A stretch of 5,334 bases of DNA from Burkholderia sp. (GTDB lineage Bacteria; Pseudomonadota; Gammaproteobacteria; Burkholderiales; Burkholderiaceae), in NCBI GenBank assembly GCA_028292565.1, contig JAQGMD010000081.1, positions 1 through 5,334 of the forward strand, written 5' to 3'. The first letter of the stretch is position 1. Every line of letters begins with the position of its first letter. The position numbers were made by a program, and so were the translations under genes. Shown here piece by piece: positions 1 through 5,334 of this stretch. The notes under the pieces were generated by a model. That model saw only the letters and a list, made by a program, of their open reading frames with translations. It was not told where the DNA came from and searched no databases.

Positions 1-257
1 TAAGCCACGTAGTTCAGGCCGGGGCCGCCGTACTGTTCGGGAATGGTGGGGCCGAGCAAACCGAGTTCGCCCATTTCGCGAAAAATCGCCGGATCGGTTT
101 TTTCATGCCGGAAGGCTTCCAGTACACGCGGCTGCAAACGCTCCTGGCAATAAGCATAGGAAGCTTCGCGCACCATGCGTTCATCTTCGGTCAGTTGCTG
201 GTCCAGCAGCAGCGGATCGTCCCATTGGAATTGCGCTTTTTGTTTAGGGGAGTTCAT
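1..257 (-). CDS. gcdH: Glutaryl-CoA dehydrogenase, N-terminal part (cut by window edge)
   Basis: FAD-dependent acyl-CoA dehydrogenase that oxidises and decarboxylates glutaryl-CoA to crotonyl-CoA in lysine/tryptophan/glutarate breakdown, passing electrons to ETF. Only the first 85 codons are visible, about a fifth of the roughly 395 residues usual for the family. The translation starts MNSPKQKAQFQWDDPLLLDQ and continues with LTEDERMVREAS, then RHEKTDPAIFREMGELGLLG and PTIPEQYGGPGLNYVAY. This is the N-terminal helical domain of acyl-CoA dehydrogenases, and the DPLLLDQQLTEDERM and EQYGG blocks are typical of GcdH rather than other family members. The catalytic Glu and the FAD/CoA contacts lie outside the window. 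The start is the ATG at 255-257, preceded by a good GAGG ribosome site six bases upstream. It lies 42 nt downstream of the flavin reductase gene on the same strand. Another acyl-CoA dehydrogenase is possible but less likely. Confidence 0.9.
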   Translation of the reverse strand, partial: MNSPKQKAQFQWDDPLLLDQQLTEDERMVREASYAYCQERLQPRVLEAFRHEKTDPAIFREMGELGLLGPTIPEQYGGPGLNYVA

Positions 258-263
258 TGTCTT

Positions 264-267
264 CCTC
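264..267 (-). promoter_or_regulatory. Ribosome binding site of gcdH
   Basis: Read on the minus strand, GAGGAAGACA precedes the ATG at 257. The GAGG core sits six bases from the start codon and fixes the start of the acyl-CoA dehydrogenase. It lies in the 42-nt gap after the flavin reductase stop. That gap shows no hairpin followed by a T-run, so read-through from the upstream gene is likely. Confidence 0.7.
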
Positions 268-299
268 AGGCGTGTAGTTGTATGAATAGTGGATGGGTA

Positions 300-821
300 T
301 TACGGTATTTTTGAAACCGGGGTGGTCGCGACAAATTTCCCGCCATGGAACACCAGTGCCGGCTTTGGTGCTACATCACAGCGCTCGACTTCGCCGACAA
401 AGATGACATGGTCGCCTTCCGGGTAGCGGCTGCGGTTGTGGCATTCGAACCATGCGGCGGCGCCTTTCAGGATCGGCAGCCCGGTATGCGAAAGGGCGAA
501 GTTCACCCCTTCGAACCGGTTGTCAAGACGCTTTGCAAAGCGCTCCGCCAACGGCGCCTGATCGGCTGACAGGACGTTGATCACGTAATGCGTATTACCA
601 GTGAACACCGGCAGGCTACTGGCGCCTTGCGCCAGGCTCCACAGAACGAGCGGCGGGTCGAGGGAAACGGAATTGAACGAACTCGCAGTCAGGCCGAGGA
701 AGCTGCCATCAGGCAGCCGCGTCGTGATGACTGTAACACCGGTGGCAAACTGCGATAGCGCGTTGCGAAAATGCCGCGCATCGCACTGCGTTGACGGCGG
801 ACTCGAAGTACGTTTAGACAT
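300..821 (-). CDS. Flavin reductase-like FMN-binding split-barrel protein
   Basis: A 173-residue cytoplasmic protein of the flavin reductase-like domain family, which reduces FMN or FAD with NAD(P)H, usually to feed a two-component monooxygenase. Visible family blocks are FATGVTVITT (residues 25-34), GLTASSFNSVSLDPP (43-57), the INVL strand (81-84), EGDHVIFVGEVE (135-146) and LVFHGGKF (156-163). The length is normal for the small reductase component. The ATG at 819-821 is preferred over the in-frame TTG just before it, although neither has a strong Shine-Dalgarno sequence. No monooxygenase is visible: the next gene downstream is gcdH, whose own FAD is normally recycled by ETF, so the physiological partner is unknown. 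It could also be a flavin-binding protein with another role in the same fold. The family call is firm; substrate and partner are not. Confidence 0.9.
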   Translation of the reverse strand: MSKRTSSPPSTQCDARHFRNALSQFATGVTVITTRLPDGSFLGLTASSFNSVSLDPPLVLWSLAQGASSLPVFTGNTHYVINVLSADQAPLAERFAKRLDNRFEGVNFALSHTGLPILKGAAAWFECHNRSRYPEGDHVIFVGEVERCDVAPKPALVFHGGKFVATTPVSKIP

Positions 822-1051
822 CAAAAATCCATGAAATTTTGCACATTATGCCGAAAAAGCAGCTCACATGGGAATGGCGATATACCGCCCGCGGCCACAA
901 GCCTGACGGCGAACCCATCCTACGCTTGATCCGCCAGACCAGCGATTTGCCTAATTGACCCGTCTCAATGATTTTCTCACCACAATTAAATCGCGTATGC
1001 AGCCGCACCCGTTTGCGCTAAAGTCATAGCATCGATTAAACGGAGTGAATC
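822..1051. promoter_or_regulatory. Divergent intergenic region between flavin reductase gene and msrA
   Basis: This 230-nt region separates two outward-facing genes, so it should carry both promoters. I see only weak candidates. Leftward, CATAAT (complement of 845-850) resembles a -10 box about 24 nt before the ATG, but no good -35 lies at the right distance. Rightward, TTGATC (926-931) and CCTAAT (950-955) are 18 nt apart, each matching consensus at four of six positions. TTGACC at 955-960 has no -10 partner at 16-18 nt. No clear operator palindrome or terminator hairpin is evident. A minus-strand open frame here is judged spurious. Confidence 0.45.
1042..1045 (+). promoter_or_regulatory. 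Ribosome binding site of msrA
   Basis: The sequence CGGAGTGAATC lies directly before the ATG at 1052, giving a GGAG core six bases from the start codon. It supports this start over a nearby overlapping frame beginning at 1045, whose product shows no family resemblance. Confidence 0.75.
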
Positions 1052-1588
1052 ATGGCAACCGAAACAGCAACACTAGGTGGCGGATGCTTCTGGTGTCTCG
1101 AAGCGGTCTACCAGGAGCTCAAGGGAGTGCAGAAAGTGGAGTCCGGTTATACCGGCGGCCACGTTCCAAATCCTGGCTACGAGCAGGTGTGCGAGGGCAC
1201 GACCGGACACGTGGAAGTAGTGAAAGTGGAATTCGATCCCGATGTCGTCGGTTATCGCGAAATCCTGGAAATCTTCTTCACGATACACGACCCGACTACG
1301 CCGAACCGGCAGGGGAATGACGTCGGCACCCAGTATCGGTCGGCGATCTACTACCACTCGCCTGAACAGCAGGACACAGCCAAGCATGTCATGGCTGAAA
1401 TGGCGAATGTGTGGGATGCGCCGATCGTCACCGAACTGAGTCCGTCCGAGGTGTACTACAAGGCGGAAGACTATCACCAGAACTATTTCCGCCAGCATCC
1501 GCTGCAGGGATATTGCGCTTTTGTCGTGGCGCCCAAAGTGGCCAAGTTCAGGAAAATGTTCGCCGAAAGAGCAAAGTCCGAGGCATAA
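1052..1588 (+). CDS. msrA: Peptide-methionine (S)-S-oxide reductase MsrA
   Basis: Reduces the S form of methionine sulfoxide, free or in proteins, back to methionine, normally recycled by thioredoxin; it acts in the cytoplasm as a repair and antioxidant enzyme. The 178 residues cover the complete MsrA domain. The signature GGGCFWCLEA is at residues 9-18 with the nucleophilic Cys12. It is followed by GYTGG (32-36), the G-H-x-E segment (52-55), HDPTT (79-83), GTQYRS (92-97) and YHQNYF (141-146). Further cysteines are Cys15, Cys47 and Cys155 (QGYCAF). Cys15 and Cys155 are candidates for the resolving role, which I cannot assign by eye. There is no signal peptide and no fused MsrB domain. The gene opens a likely two-gene unit with the HIT gene, which starts 14 nt after its stop. 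Regulation is not evident; oxidative-stress control would be usual for the family but no site is recognised. Confidence 0.98.
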   Translation: MATETATLGGGCFWCLEAVYQELKGVQKVESGYTGGHVPNPGYEQVCEGTTGHVEVVKVEFDPDVVGYREILEIFFTIHDPTTPNRQGNDVGTQYRSAIYYHSPEQQDTAKHVMAEMANVWDAPIVTELSPSEVYYKAEDYHQNYFRQHPLQGYCAFVVAPKVAKFRKMFAERAKSEA

Positions 1589-1602
1589 GCGGCACCAAAC
1601 CA

Positions 1603-2004
1603 ATGCCTACCCTTTTCTCTCGGATCATCAGCGGCGAACTTCCCAGCGCCAAAGTGTATGAGGACGAGCTTGTCTTCGCATTCATGGACGCGGGGCAGGT
1701 CAATCCGGGTCATGTGCTGGTTGTCACAAAGACGCCGTATGAAACGCTGATGGATGCGGACGAAGAGTCGGCGGCGGCGTTGATGCGTGCAGCAGCCAGA
1801 ATAGCGAAGGCGGTGCACGCGGCCTTCCAGCCCGACGGCATCACCATCTTGCAAGCCAATAAACCGGCCGGTTGGCAAACCGTGCCGCATTTGCATCTAC
1901 ACGTTTTGCCACGCTATCACAACGATGGCGTCGAGCTGACCTGGCCACGCAAGGAACCGGGGCTCGACAAGCTGCGCGAATACGCGGACAAGATCAAGGT
2001 CTAA
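1603..2004 (+). CDS. HIT (histidine triad) family protein
   Basis: A 133-residue member of the histidine triad superfamily, nucleotide hydrolases and transferases acting on the alpha-phosphate of nucleotides such as AMP derivatives or dinucleoside polyphosphates. The triad is PHLHLHVLPR at residues 95-104; by family knowledge the middle His98 is the nucleophile, flanked by His96 and His100. N-terminal features are FSRIISGELPSAKVYED (5-21), the AFMDAGQVNPGHVLV segment (26-40) and ILQANKPAGWQTV (82-94). The CxxC zinc site found at the N terminus of many HIT proteins is absent, as in numerous proteobacterial relatives. It differs from HinT proteins, which end their triad with HVLGGR, so no symbol is given. 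The ATG at 1603 has a poor Shine-Dalgarno sequence, and translation may depend on ribosomes finishing msrA 14 nt upstream. The substrate is unknown. Its stop overlaps that of the converging cfa-type gene. Confidence 0.93.
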   Translation: MPTLFSRIISGELPSAKVYEDELVFAFMDAGQVNPGHVLVVTKTPYETLMDADEESAAALMRAAARIAKAVHAAFQPDGITILQANKPAGWQTVPHLHLHVLPRYHNDGVELTWPRKEPGLDKLREYADKIKV

Positions 2005-3203
2005 GCGTACATATATCGCCGCGACCACGGCAGCGTCGACACATCCCGTCCCGCCTTCGTACACACCACCTGATACAACGAAACCCAGTCCTGCGCAAAA
2101 GCGTACGAGCAGCCTGCCAGATAAACGCGCCAGATGCGGAAGCGCTTGTCATCCACTCGTTTCCTGATCTGCTCGGCATGCGTTTCAAAATTATCCGCCC
2201 ACGCACCGCAGGTTTTCGCATAGTGGCGCCGCAGGTTCTCGATATCCAGCGCTTCAAGTCCGCCTTCCTGCATCGCTTTCAGCACATTGCCGATATGTTG
2301 CAGCTCGCCGTGGGGGAATACGTACTGTTCGATAAACTGGCCGGCGCCATAGGCGGATTCGCCGTTATTGACATCGGTCGTCGTAATACCGTGATTCATC
2401 ACCACGCCGTCATCCACAAGCAGGGAACGGATTTTCGAAAAGTATGCCTGCAGATTTTTCGCGCCCACATGTTCAAACATGCCGACACTCGTGATGCGAT
2501 CGAAAGTGCCGGTGACGTCGCGGTAATCCTCCAGGCGAATCTCGACTCGATCAGTCAGGCCCGCGCGTTGCACCCGCTCCTGCGCCAGTTCGAACTGGTT
2601 TTTCGACAGCGTGACGCCCACGCATTTCGCCCCGTATTTCTGCGCGGCGCGAATCGCCAACGCGCCCCAGCCGCAGCCGATGTCGAGCAGCGTATGGCCC
2701 GGGCGCACCCGGACCTTGGCGAGGATGTGATCGATTTTTTTCAGTTGCGCGGTTGCCAGGTCTTCATCACCGTTTTCGAAGTAGGCGCAGGAGTAAACCA
2801 TGTTCTCGTCCAGCCACATGCTGTAAAAGTCATTGGAGACATCGTAGTGGTAGCGGATTACCTCCTCGTCTTTCTTTTTGCTGTGATGGAAGGTGCGCGC
2901 AACTCGGGCACATTTTCCCTCGGGCTTCAGCGTATGTTTAGCCAGAGCGCTGCCGATCGAAATGATTTCATTGGCCTTGCCCTCGACTTCGATCTTGCCC
3001 TCGACGTAGGCCTTGCCGAGATTGAACAGCGAGGGCGTCATCAGGTAGCTCAGCGCCGACACATGGGGTATCCGCACCGTTACCTGAGGAGCGTGCTGTC
3101 CAAAGTCGAGTTGCTGGCCGTTCCACAATTCGAGGCGTAATGGCAGCGACGATCGATCGCGTATGCTCTGAACCCAGTCTCCGAGTTTCTTTTCCCATAA
3201 CAT
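2001..3203 (-). CDS. cfa: Cyclopropane-fatty-acyl-phospholipid synthase family methyltransferase
   Basis: A SAM-dependent enzyme predicted to add a methylene bridge to cis double bonds of membrane phospholipid acyl chains, at the inner face of the membrane. The 400 residues contain an N-terminal accessory region (about 1-115), YHYDVSNDFYSMWLDENMVYS (118-138), the SAM-binding loop LLDIGCGWG (172-180), the VGVTLSKNQ strand (195-203) and SVGMFEHVG (239-247). The five residues that hold bicarbonate in the E. coli enzyme all have counterparts here: Cys139, Glu244, His271, Ile273 and Tyr328. This argues for an active cyclopropane synthase rather than a generic methyltransferase. The ATG at 3203 is chosen because GGAGG lies seven bases upstream; an in-frame ATG 36 nt earlier lacks such a site. 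It is 68 nt downstream of pdxH on the same strand and ends tail-to-tail with the HIT gene. Many genomes carry several Cfa homologues, so another fatty-acid modification is possible. Confidence 0.94.
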   Translation of the reverse strand: MLWEKKLGDWVQSIRDRSSLPLRLELWNGQQLDFGQHAPQVTVRIPHVSALSYLMTPSLFNLGKAYVEGKIEVEGKANEIISIGSALAKHTLKPEGKCARVARTFHHSKKKDEEVIRYHYDVSNDFYSMWLDENMVYSCAYFENGDEDLATAQLKKIDHILAKVRVRPGHTLLDIGCGWGALAIRAAQKYGAKCVGVTLSKNQFELAQERVQRAGLTDRVEIRLEDYRDVTGTFDRITSVGMFEHVGAKNLQAYFSKIRSLLVDDGVVMNHGITTTDVNNGESAYGAGQFIEQYVFPHGELQHIGNVLKAMQEGGLEALDIENLRRHYAKTCGAWADNFETHAEQIRKRVDDKRFRIWRVYLAGCSYAFAQDWVSLYQVVCTKAGRDVSTLPWSRRYMYA

Positions 3204-3271
3204 GATGCTTCCTCCGTAAATGGTTAAACGGATGATCATTGAAGCGAGTTGTCTGCCGCGAAATGAAATCC
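3204..3271 (-). other. Spacer between pdxH and the cfa-type gene
   Basis: The 68-nt gap is the longest inside the leftward run. It holds the GGAGG ribosome site of the downstream gene, the perfect 8-bp palindrome ATGATCAT (3232-3239), and an imperfect CCGT...ACGG pair (3214-3231). There is no hairpin with a T-run, so no terminator is supported. A separate promoter for the cfa-type gene could lie here or within pdxH, but no convincing -35/-10 pair is visible. Confidence 0.4.
3211..3215 (-). promoter_or_regulatory. Strong ribosome binding site of the cfa-type gene
   Basis: Read on the minus strand, ACGGAGGAAGCATC precedes the ATG, with a consensus GGAGG seven bases from the start. It decides the start at 3203 over the in-frame ATG at 3239. 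It is the best Shine-Dalgarno sequence in the window and suggests efficient, independently initiated translation despite the 68-nt gap after pdxH. Confidence 0.8.
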
Positions 3272-3907
3272 CTACGGTTGCAGCCTCTGTCGTTGCCAGC
3301 TGCCGTCAGCCTGCAGCTTATATGCAATGCGGTCGTGCAATCGTGATGCGCGGCCTTGCCAGAATTCGATGTAGTCCGGCACCAGGCGGTACCCACCCCA
3401 GTGCTCCGGACGTGGAGGGTGTTCGCCGTACTGCCGCCCGGCGAGCAGGTACTGCTGTTCCAGCAACTTGCGGTCGGCGATCGGGCGGCTCTGTGCGGAT
3501 GCGATGGCGCCGATGCGGCTACCCAGCGGACGGCTTTCAAAATAGCGCTCGCTTTCGGTTGCCGGGATGCGTTCGACCCGGCCCTCGATTCGGACCTGGA
3601 GTTCCAGCGGGATCCAGTGGAACAGCAGGGCGGCATGCGGATTTTCGTCCAGTTCCAAACCTTTTCGGCTTTTGTAATTGGTAAACCAGGTGAAACCGCG
3701 CTGATCAAACTCCTTGATCAGCAGGATGCGGGATGACGGACGGCCGCCGGCGCCCACGGTCGAAACGCTCATCGCGTTGGCCTCAGGAACCTGGGCTGAA
3801 ATTGCCTCGCCAAACCATTTCCCGAATTGCTCGATCGGGTCCGCGTGGACGTCCGATTCGGAAAGGCTGTGCTGGCTATATTCCGTGCGAAGGTCGGCTA
3901 TCGACAT
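3272..3907 (-). CDS. pdxH: Pyridoxamine/pyridoxine 5'-phosphate oxidase
   Basis: FMN enzyme that uses O2 to oxidise pyridoxine 5'-phosphate or pyridoxamine 5'-phosphate to pyridoxal 5'-phosphate (vitamin B6), releasing H2O2; last step of PLP synthesis and part of salvage, in the cytoplasm. The 211 residues match the family length. Visible features are LRTEY (6-10), the FMN-site strand [11 protein letters not shown] (58-68), FTNYKSRKG (75-83), [14 protein letters not shown] (121-134), WGGYRLVPD (170-178) and the C-terminal SRLHDR (188-193). Aligned by eye with the E. coli enzyme, the substrate ligands are conserved as Lys65, Tyr122, Arg126, Ser130, Arg189 and His191, with Arg60 and Arg81-Lys82 at FMN-contact positions. 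The ATG at 3907 follows an AGGGA site four bases away. It starts 17 nt after the hemerythrin gene stops, so co-transcription is likely. Confidence 0.98.
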   Translation of the reverse strand: MSIADLRTEYSQHSLSESDVHADPIEQFGKWFGEAISAQVPEANAMSVSTVGAGGRPSSRILLIKEFDQRGFTWFTNYKSRKGLELDENPHAALLFHWIPLELQVRIEGRVERIPATESERYFESRPLGSRIGAIASAQSRPIADRKLLEQQYLLAGRQYGEHPPRPEHWGGYRLVPDYIEFWQGRASRLHDRIAYKLQADGSWQRQRLQP

Positions 3908-3924
3908 GTTGTCCCTGCCACTGT

Positions 3925-4458
3925 TTATTCTGTAATGTTACGACGACAGCGCATTGCATCGCCCAACCGCACCATTTGCGCATCGCTGAAGAGCCGCTTT
4001 GCCATCGGCGTGATATGCGCTTCTTCTTTTTCCATGTGCGCCAGGTACGTCTCGGTAAAACGATTTACGTCGACCCGCGACAGCGATGAAGATGTGCCGG
4101 CTGATATTTCTTTTAATTGCCGGTTCAGCGTTTGCCAGACCGCATCCATCTGCTGATGCTCCTGCAGGATGTCCGGCAGAAGTGCCTGCAACAAGCCGGC
4201 ATCCGCATCCGTGGCTGTGGCCTTCAGCATGGGCAGGAGGTCGCGCTCCTCATCCTCATGGTGGTTCACCGCGCCATTATTAAAGTATCGCATAACTGCG
4301 GTCGCTGCTTGTTTTGCATCAACGTCCGCACCGGCCTGCTCCAGGTGAGCCATCAGCCTTTGCAGTGTGCGCAGCTGTTTTCGTATCCTGTCATGGCAGT
4401 GTTTGAGCACCGCGATCGGCTGGTCGAAGCCGGGTGCAGTATCGATTAGTGGCTCCAT
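3925..4458 (-). CDS. Hemerythrin-like HHE cation-binding domain protein
   Basis: A 177-residue, mostly helical cytoplasmic protein with one HHE/hemerythrin domain, a four-helix bundle that holds a non-haem di-iron centre. Family members bind O2 or NO, handle iron, or help protect iron-sulfur proteins. Candidate metal ligands fall in the expected order: His20/His22 in [10 protein letters not shown], His67 and Glu71 in [12 protein letters not shown] (66-77 region), His101 in QEHQQMD, then His141 and Glu145 in [14 protein letters not shown]. His148 lies nearby. There is no fused sensory or signalling domain and no YtfE-type N-terminal domain, so a NO-repair role cannot be claimed. The ATG at 4458 lies 8 nt after the MFS stop, with its GAGGTG ribosome site overlapping that stop. 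pdxH follows 17 nt downstream. The fold is confident; its ligand and physiological role are unknown. Confidence 0.93.
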   Translation of the reverse strand: MEPLIDTAPGFDQPIAVLKHCHDRIRKQLRTLQRLMAHLEQAGADVDAKQAATAVMRYFNNGAVNHHEDEERDLLPMLKATATDADAGLLQALLPDILQEHQQMDAVWQTLNRQLKEISAGTSSSLSRVDVNRFTETYLAHMEKEEAHITPMAKRLFSDAQMVRLGDAMRCRRNITE

Positions 4459-4462
4459 TTTT

Positions 4463-4468
4463 CACCTC
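4463..4468 (-). promoter_or_regulatory. Ribosome binding site of hemerythrin gene, overlapping the MFS stop codon
   Basis: On the minus strand the sequence reads GTGAGGTGAAAAATG. GAGGTG is the ribosome site of the hemerythrin gene and shares bases 4467-4468 with the TGA stop (4469-4467) of the transporter gene. The arrangement suggests translational coupling of the two genes. Confidence 0.7.
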
Positions 4469-5334
4469 ACTTTTCCAGTGTCTTGCGCCAGGCGATCGGC
4501 ACACCCGCGCCGATCATCGCCCCCATCCCCCAGAATACTGCAGATAGACCCAATGTAGCACCGGCGCCGCCAAACGCGAGCGGCAGCAATACCTGGCACG
4601 CATTGCCGATTGTAATGCGGATTCCTACTGCTTCGCCGGCCCGCCCTGGTGGCGCCGAGTGATGCAGCAGGGCCAGCATATTGGGCTGGCTCGATCCTAC
4701 CGCCAGCCCGAGTATCGCAGCGACCACCATCATGGTCGCCGGTTGGCGCATGATCGGAAACAGGACATAGCAGAGGACAGCAAGGCTCAGGGCTGACGTC
4801 AGGACCTGCCATTCCGTAAAGCGGCGCGAAATCCACGGCATCGCCAGGCGCACGGTAAAGGTGGCAGCGGAAAAGCAGCCGAGGATCAGGCCGATGGTCG
4901 AAGCGGAAAACCCCAGGCGCGACCCATGGATGGGCATGACAAAAGTAAACAAGTCCCAGGCCGATGAGAGCAGGGTGCCGACCACATAAATACGCCGCAT
5001 CTCGATATCCCGGAACAGATCGAGGGCGGTGCCGCCCGCCGCCTTCTCCTCATGCCGGGTCAGCTGTATCCGTTTCAGCCGCCCGTAAGCGGTCAGCATC
5101 AGCGCGGCCATGGCAAAGCCGCAAAAGACGATATACCCAATGCCATGGCGCGCATGGTCGATGACTAAGCCCGCGATCACCGGTCCGCAGAAACCGGAAA
5201 TCGAATAGCCCAGTGCCAGCCAGCTGAAGTTGGTTGAGCGCTTCTCGGTGACGCTCATTGCGCCGACGGTGTGTTGCGACACGACCTGGACCGCCATGAA
5301 ACCGGTGCCGATGAAAAGGGCCGCGAGGTAAAGA
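4467..5334 (-). CDS. Major facilitator superfamily (MFS) transporter, 5' end outside the window
   Basis: Inner-membrane secondary transporter; the frame stays open through the right edge, so the N terminus is missing, probably about 110 residues (inferred from the usual 12-helix layout). The ATG at 5297 is internal: upstream in-frame codons read LYLAALFIGTGF, a membrane helix. About eight full hydrophobic segments follow, starting with GYSISGFCGPVIAGLVID, a glycine/proline-rich helix of the helix-5 type. A charged cytoplasmic loop (GRLKRIQLTRHEEKAA) comes next, as expected between the two six-helix halves, and then six more helices. The last ends in the short tail AWRKTLEK. Internal ISRRF after helix 8 is consistent with the half-repeat loop motif. 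The transported compound cannot be told; drug/metabolite efflux is a possibility only. It is the first visible gene of the leftward run and is closely linked to the hemerythrin gene. Confidence 0.93.
   Translation of the reverse strand, partial: LYLAALFIGTGFMAVQVVSQHTVGAMSVTEKRSTNFSWLALGYSISGFCGPVIAGLVIDHARHGIGYIVFCGFAMAALMLTAYGRLKRIQLTRHEEKAAGGTALDLFRDIEMRRIYVVGTLLSSAWDLFTFVMPIHGSRLGFSASTIGLILGCFSAATFTVRLAMPWISRRFTEWQVLTSALSLAVLCYVLFPIMRQPATMMVVAAILGLAVGSSQPNMLALLHHSAPPGRAGEAVGIRITIGNACQVLLPLAFGGAGATLGLSAVFWGMGAMIGAGVPIAWRKTLEK

Noticed and set aside
955..960. TTGACC as a -35 element for msrA.
   Set aside because: There is no acceptable -10 box 16-18 nt downstream; the nearest AT-rich match is about 21 nt away.
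814..1008. A 64-codon minus-strand frame in the divergent intergenic region.
   Set aside because: It has a GTG start, overlaps the start of the flavin reductase gene, occupies the expected promoter region and has no recognisable domain or ribosome site.
1073..1603. A 176-codon minus-strand frame antisense to msrA.
   Set aside because: It has a TTG start and no family resemblance, and the real gene on the plus strand is unmistakable.
1872..3140. A 422-codon open frame on the plus strand, antisense to the cfa-type gene and overlapping the HIT gene end.
   Set aside because: It begins with TTG, shows no recognisable domain, and lies opposite a gene with all its catalytic residues. Long antisense frames are common in GC-rich coding DNA.
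3232..3239. Perfect 8-bp palindrome ATGATCAT upstream of the cfa-type gene as a possible operator.
   Set aside because: It is too short to distinguish from chance, and no second copy or flanking symmetry supports a binding site.
2968..3708. A 246-codon minus-strand frame overlapping pdxH and the cfa-type gene in another frame.
   Set aside because: It is low-complexity and rich in Arg, Ser and Ala, typical of an out-of-frame shadow, while both overlapped genes are well supported.
5297..5297. ATG at 5297 as the true start of the MFS transporter.
   Set aside because: The frame stays open to the window edge and its upstream codons encode a hydrophobic helix, so the ATG is internal to a longer protein.

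Overview
The window looks like ordinary chromosomal DNA from a betaproteobacterium, most likely order Burkholderiales (possibly Oxalobacteraceae). This is inferred from moderately high G+C, dense short-spaced operons, and the style of the GcdH, Cfa-family and PdxH proteins; no sequence search was run. There are eight protein-coding genes, of which the two at the window edges are cut. I see no RNA gene, mobile element, CRISPR array, phage remnant or long repeat.

Layout. (1) Bases 1-821, minus strand: a flavin reductase-like protein followed by the first 85 codons of glutaryl-CoA dehydrogenase (gcdH), 42 nt apart and probably co-transcribed. (2) Bases 822-1051: a 230-nt divergent intergenic region that must hold promoters for both sides. 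(3) Bases 1052-2004, plus strand: msrA (methionine sulfoxide reductase A) and, 14 nt downstream, a HIT-family nucleotide hydrolase/transferase. (4) Bases 2001-5334, minus strand: a run transcribed leftward in the order MFS transporter (5' end outside the window), hemerythrin-like HHE protein, pdxH (pyridoxamine phosphate oxidase), and a cyclopropane-fatty-acid synthase family gene. The gaps are 8, 17 and 68 nt. The HIT gene and the cfa-type gene converge and their stop codons overlap.

Function. Most products are tied to oxygen or redox chemistry: MsrA repairs oxidised methionine, PdxH uses O2 to make PLP, HHE hemerythrins bind O2/NO or iron, cyclopropane fatty acids toughen membranes against stress, and the flavin reductase and GcdH are flavin enzymes. 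This shared theme is an inference from co-location and may simply be housekeeping adjacency. I found no convincing undescribed system. The points most worth a second look are the overlapping convergent stop codons, the tight MFS-hemerythrin coupling, and the flavin reductase placed beside gcdH without a visible monooxygenase partner.
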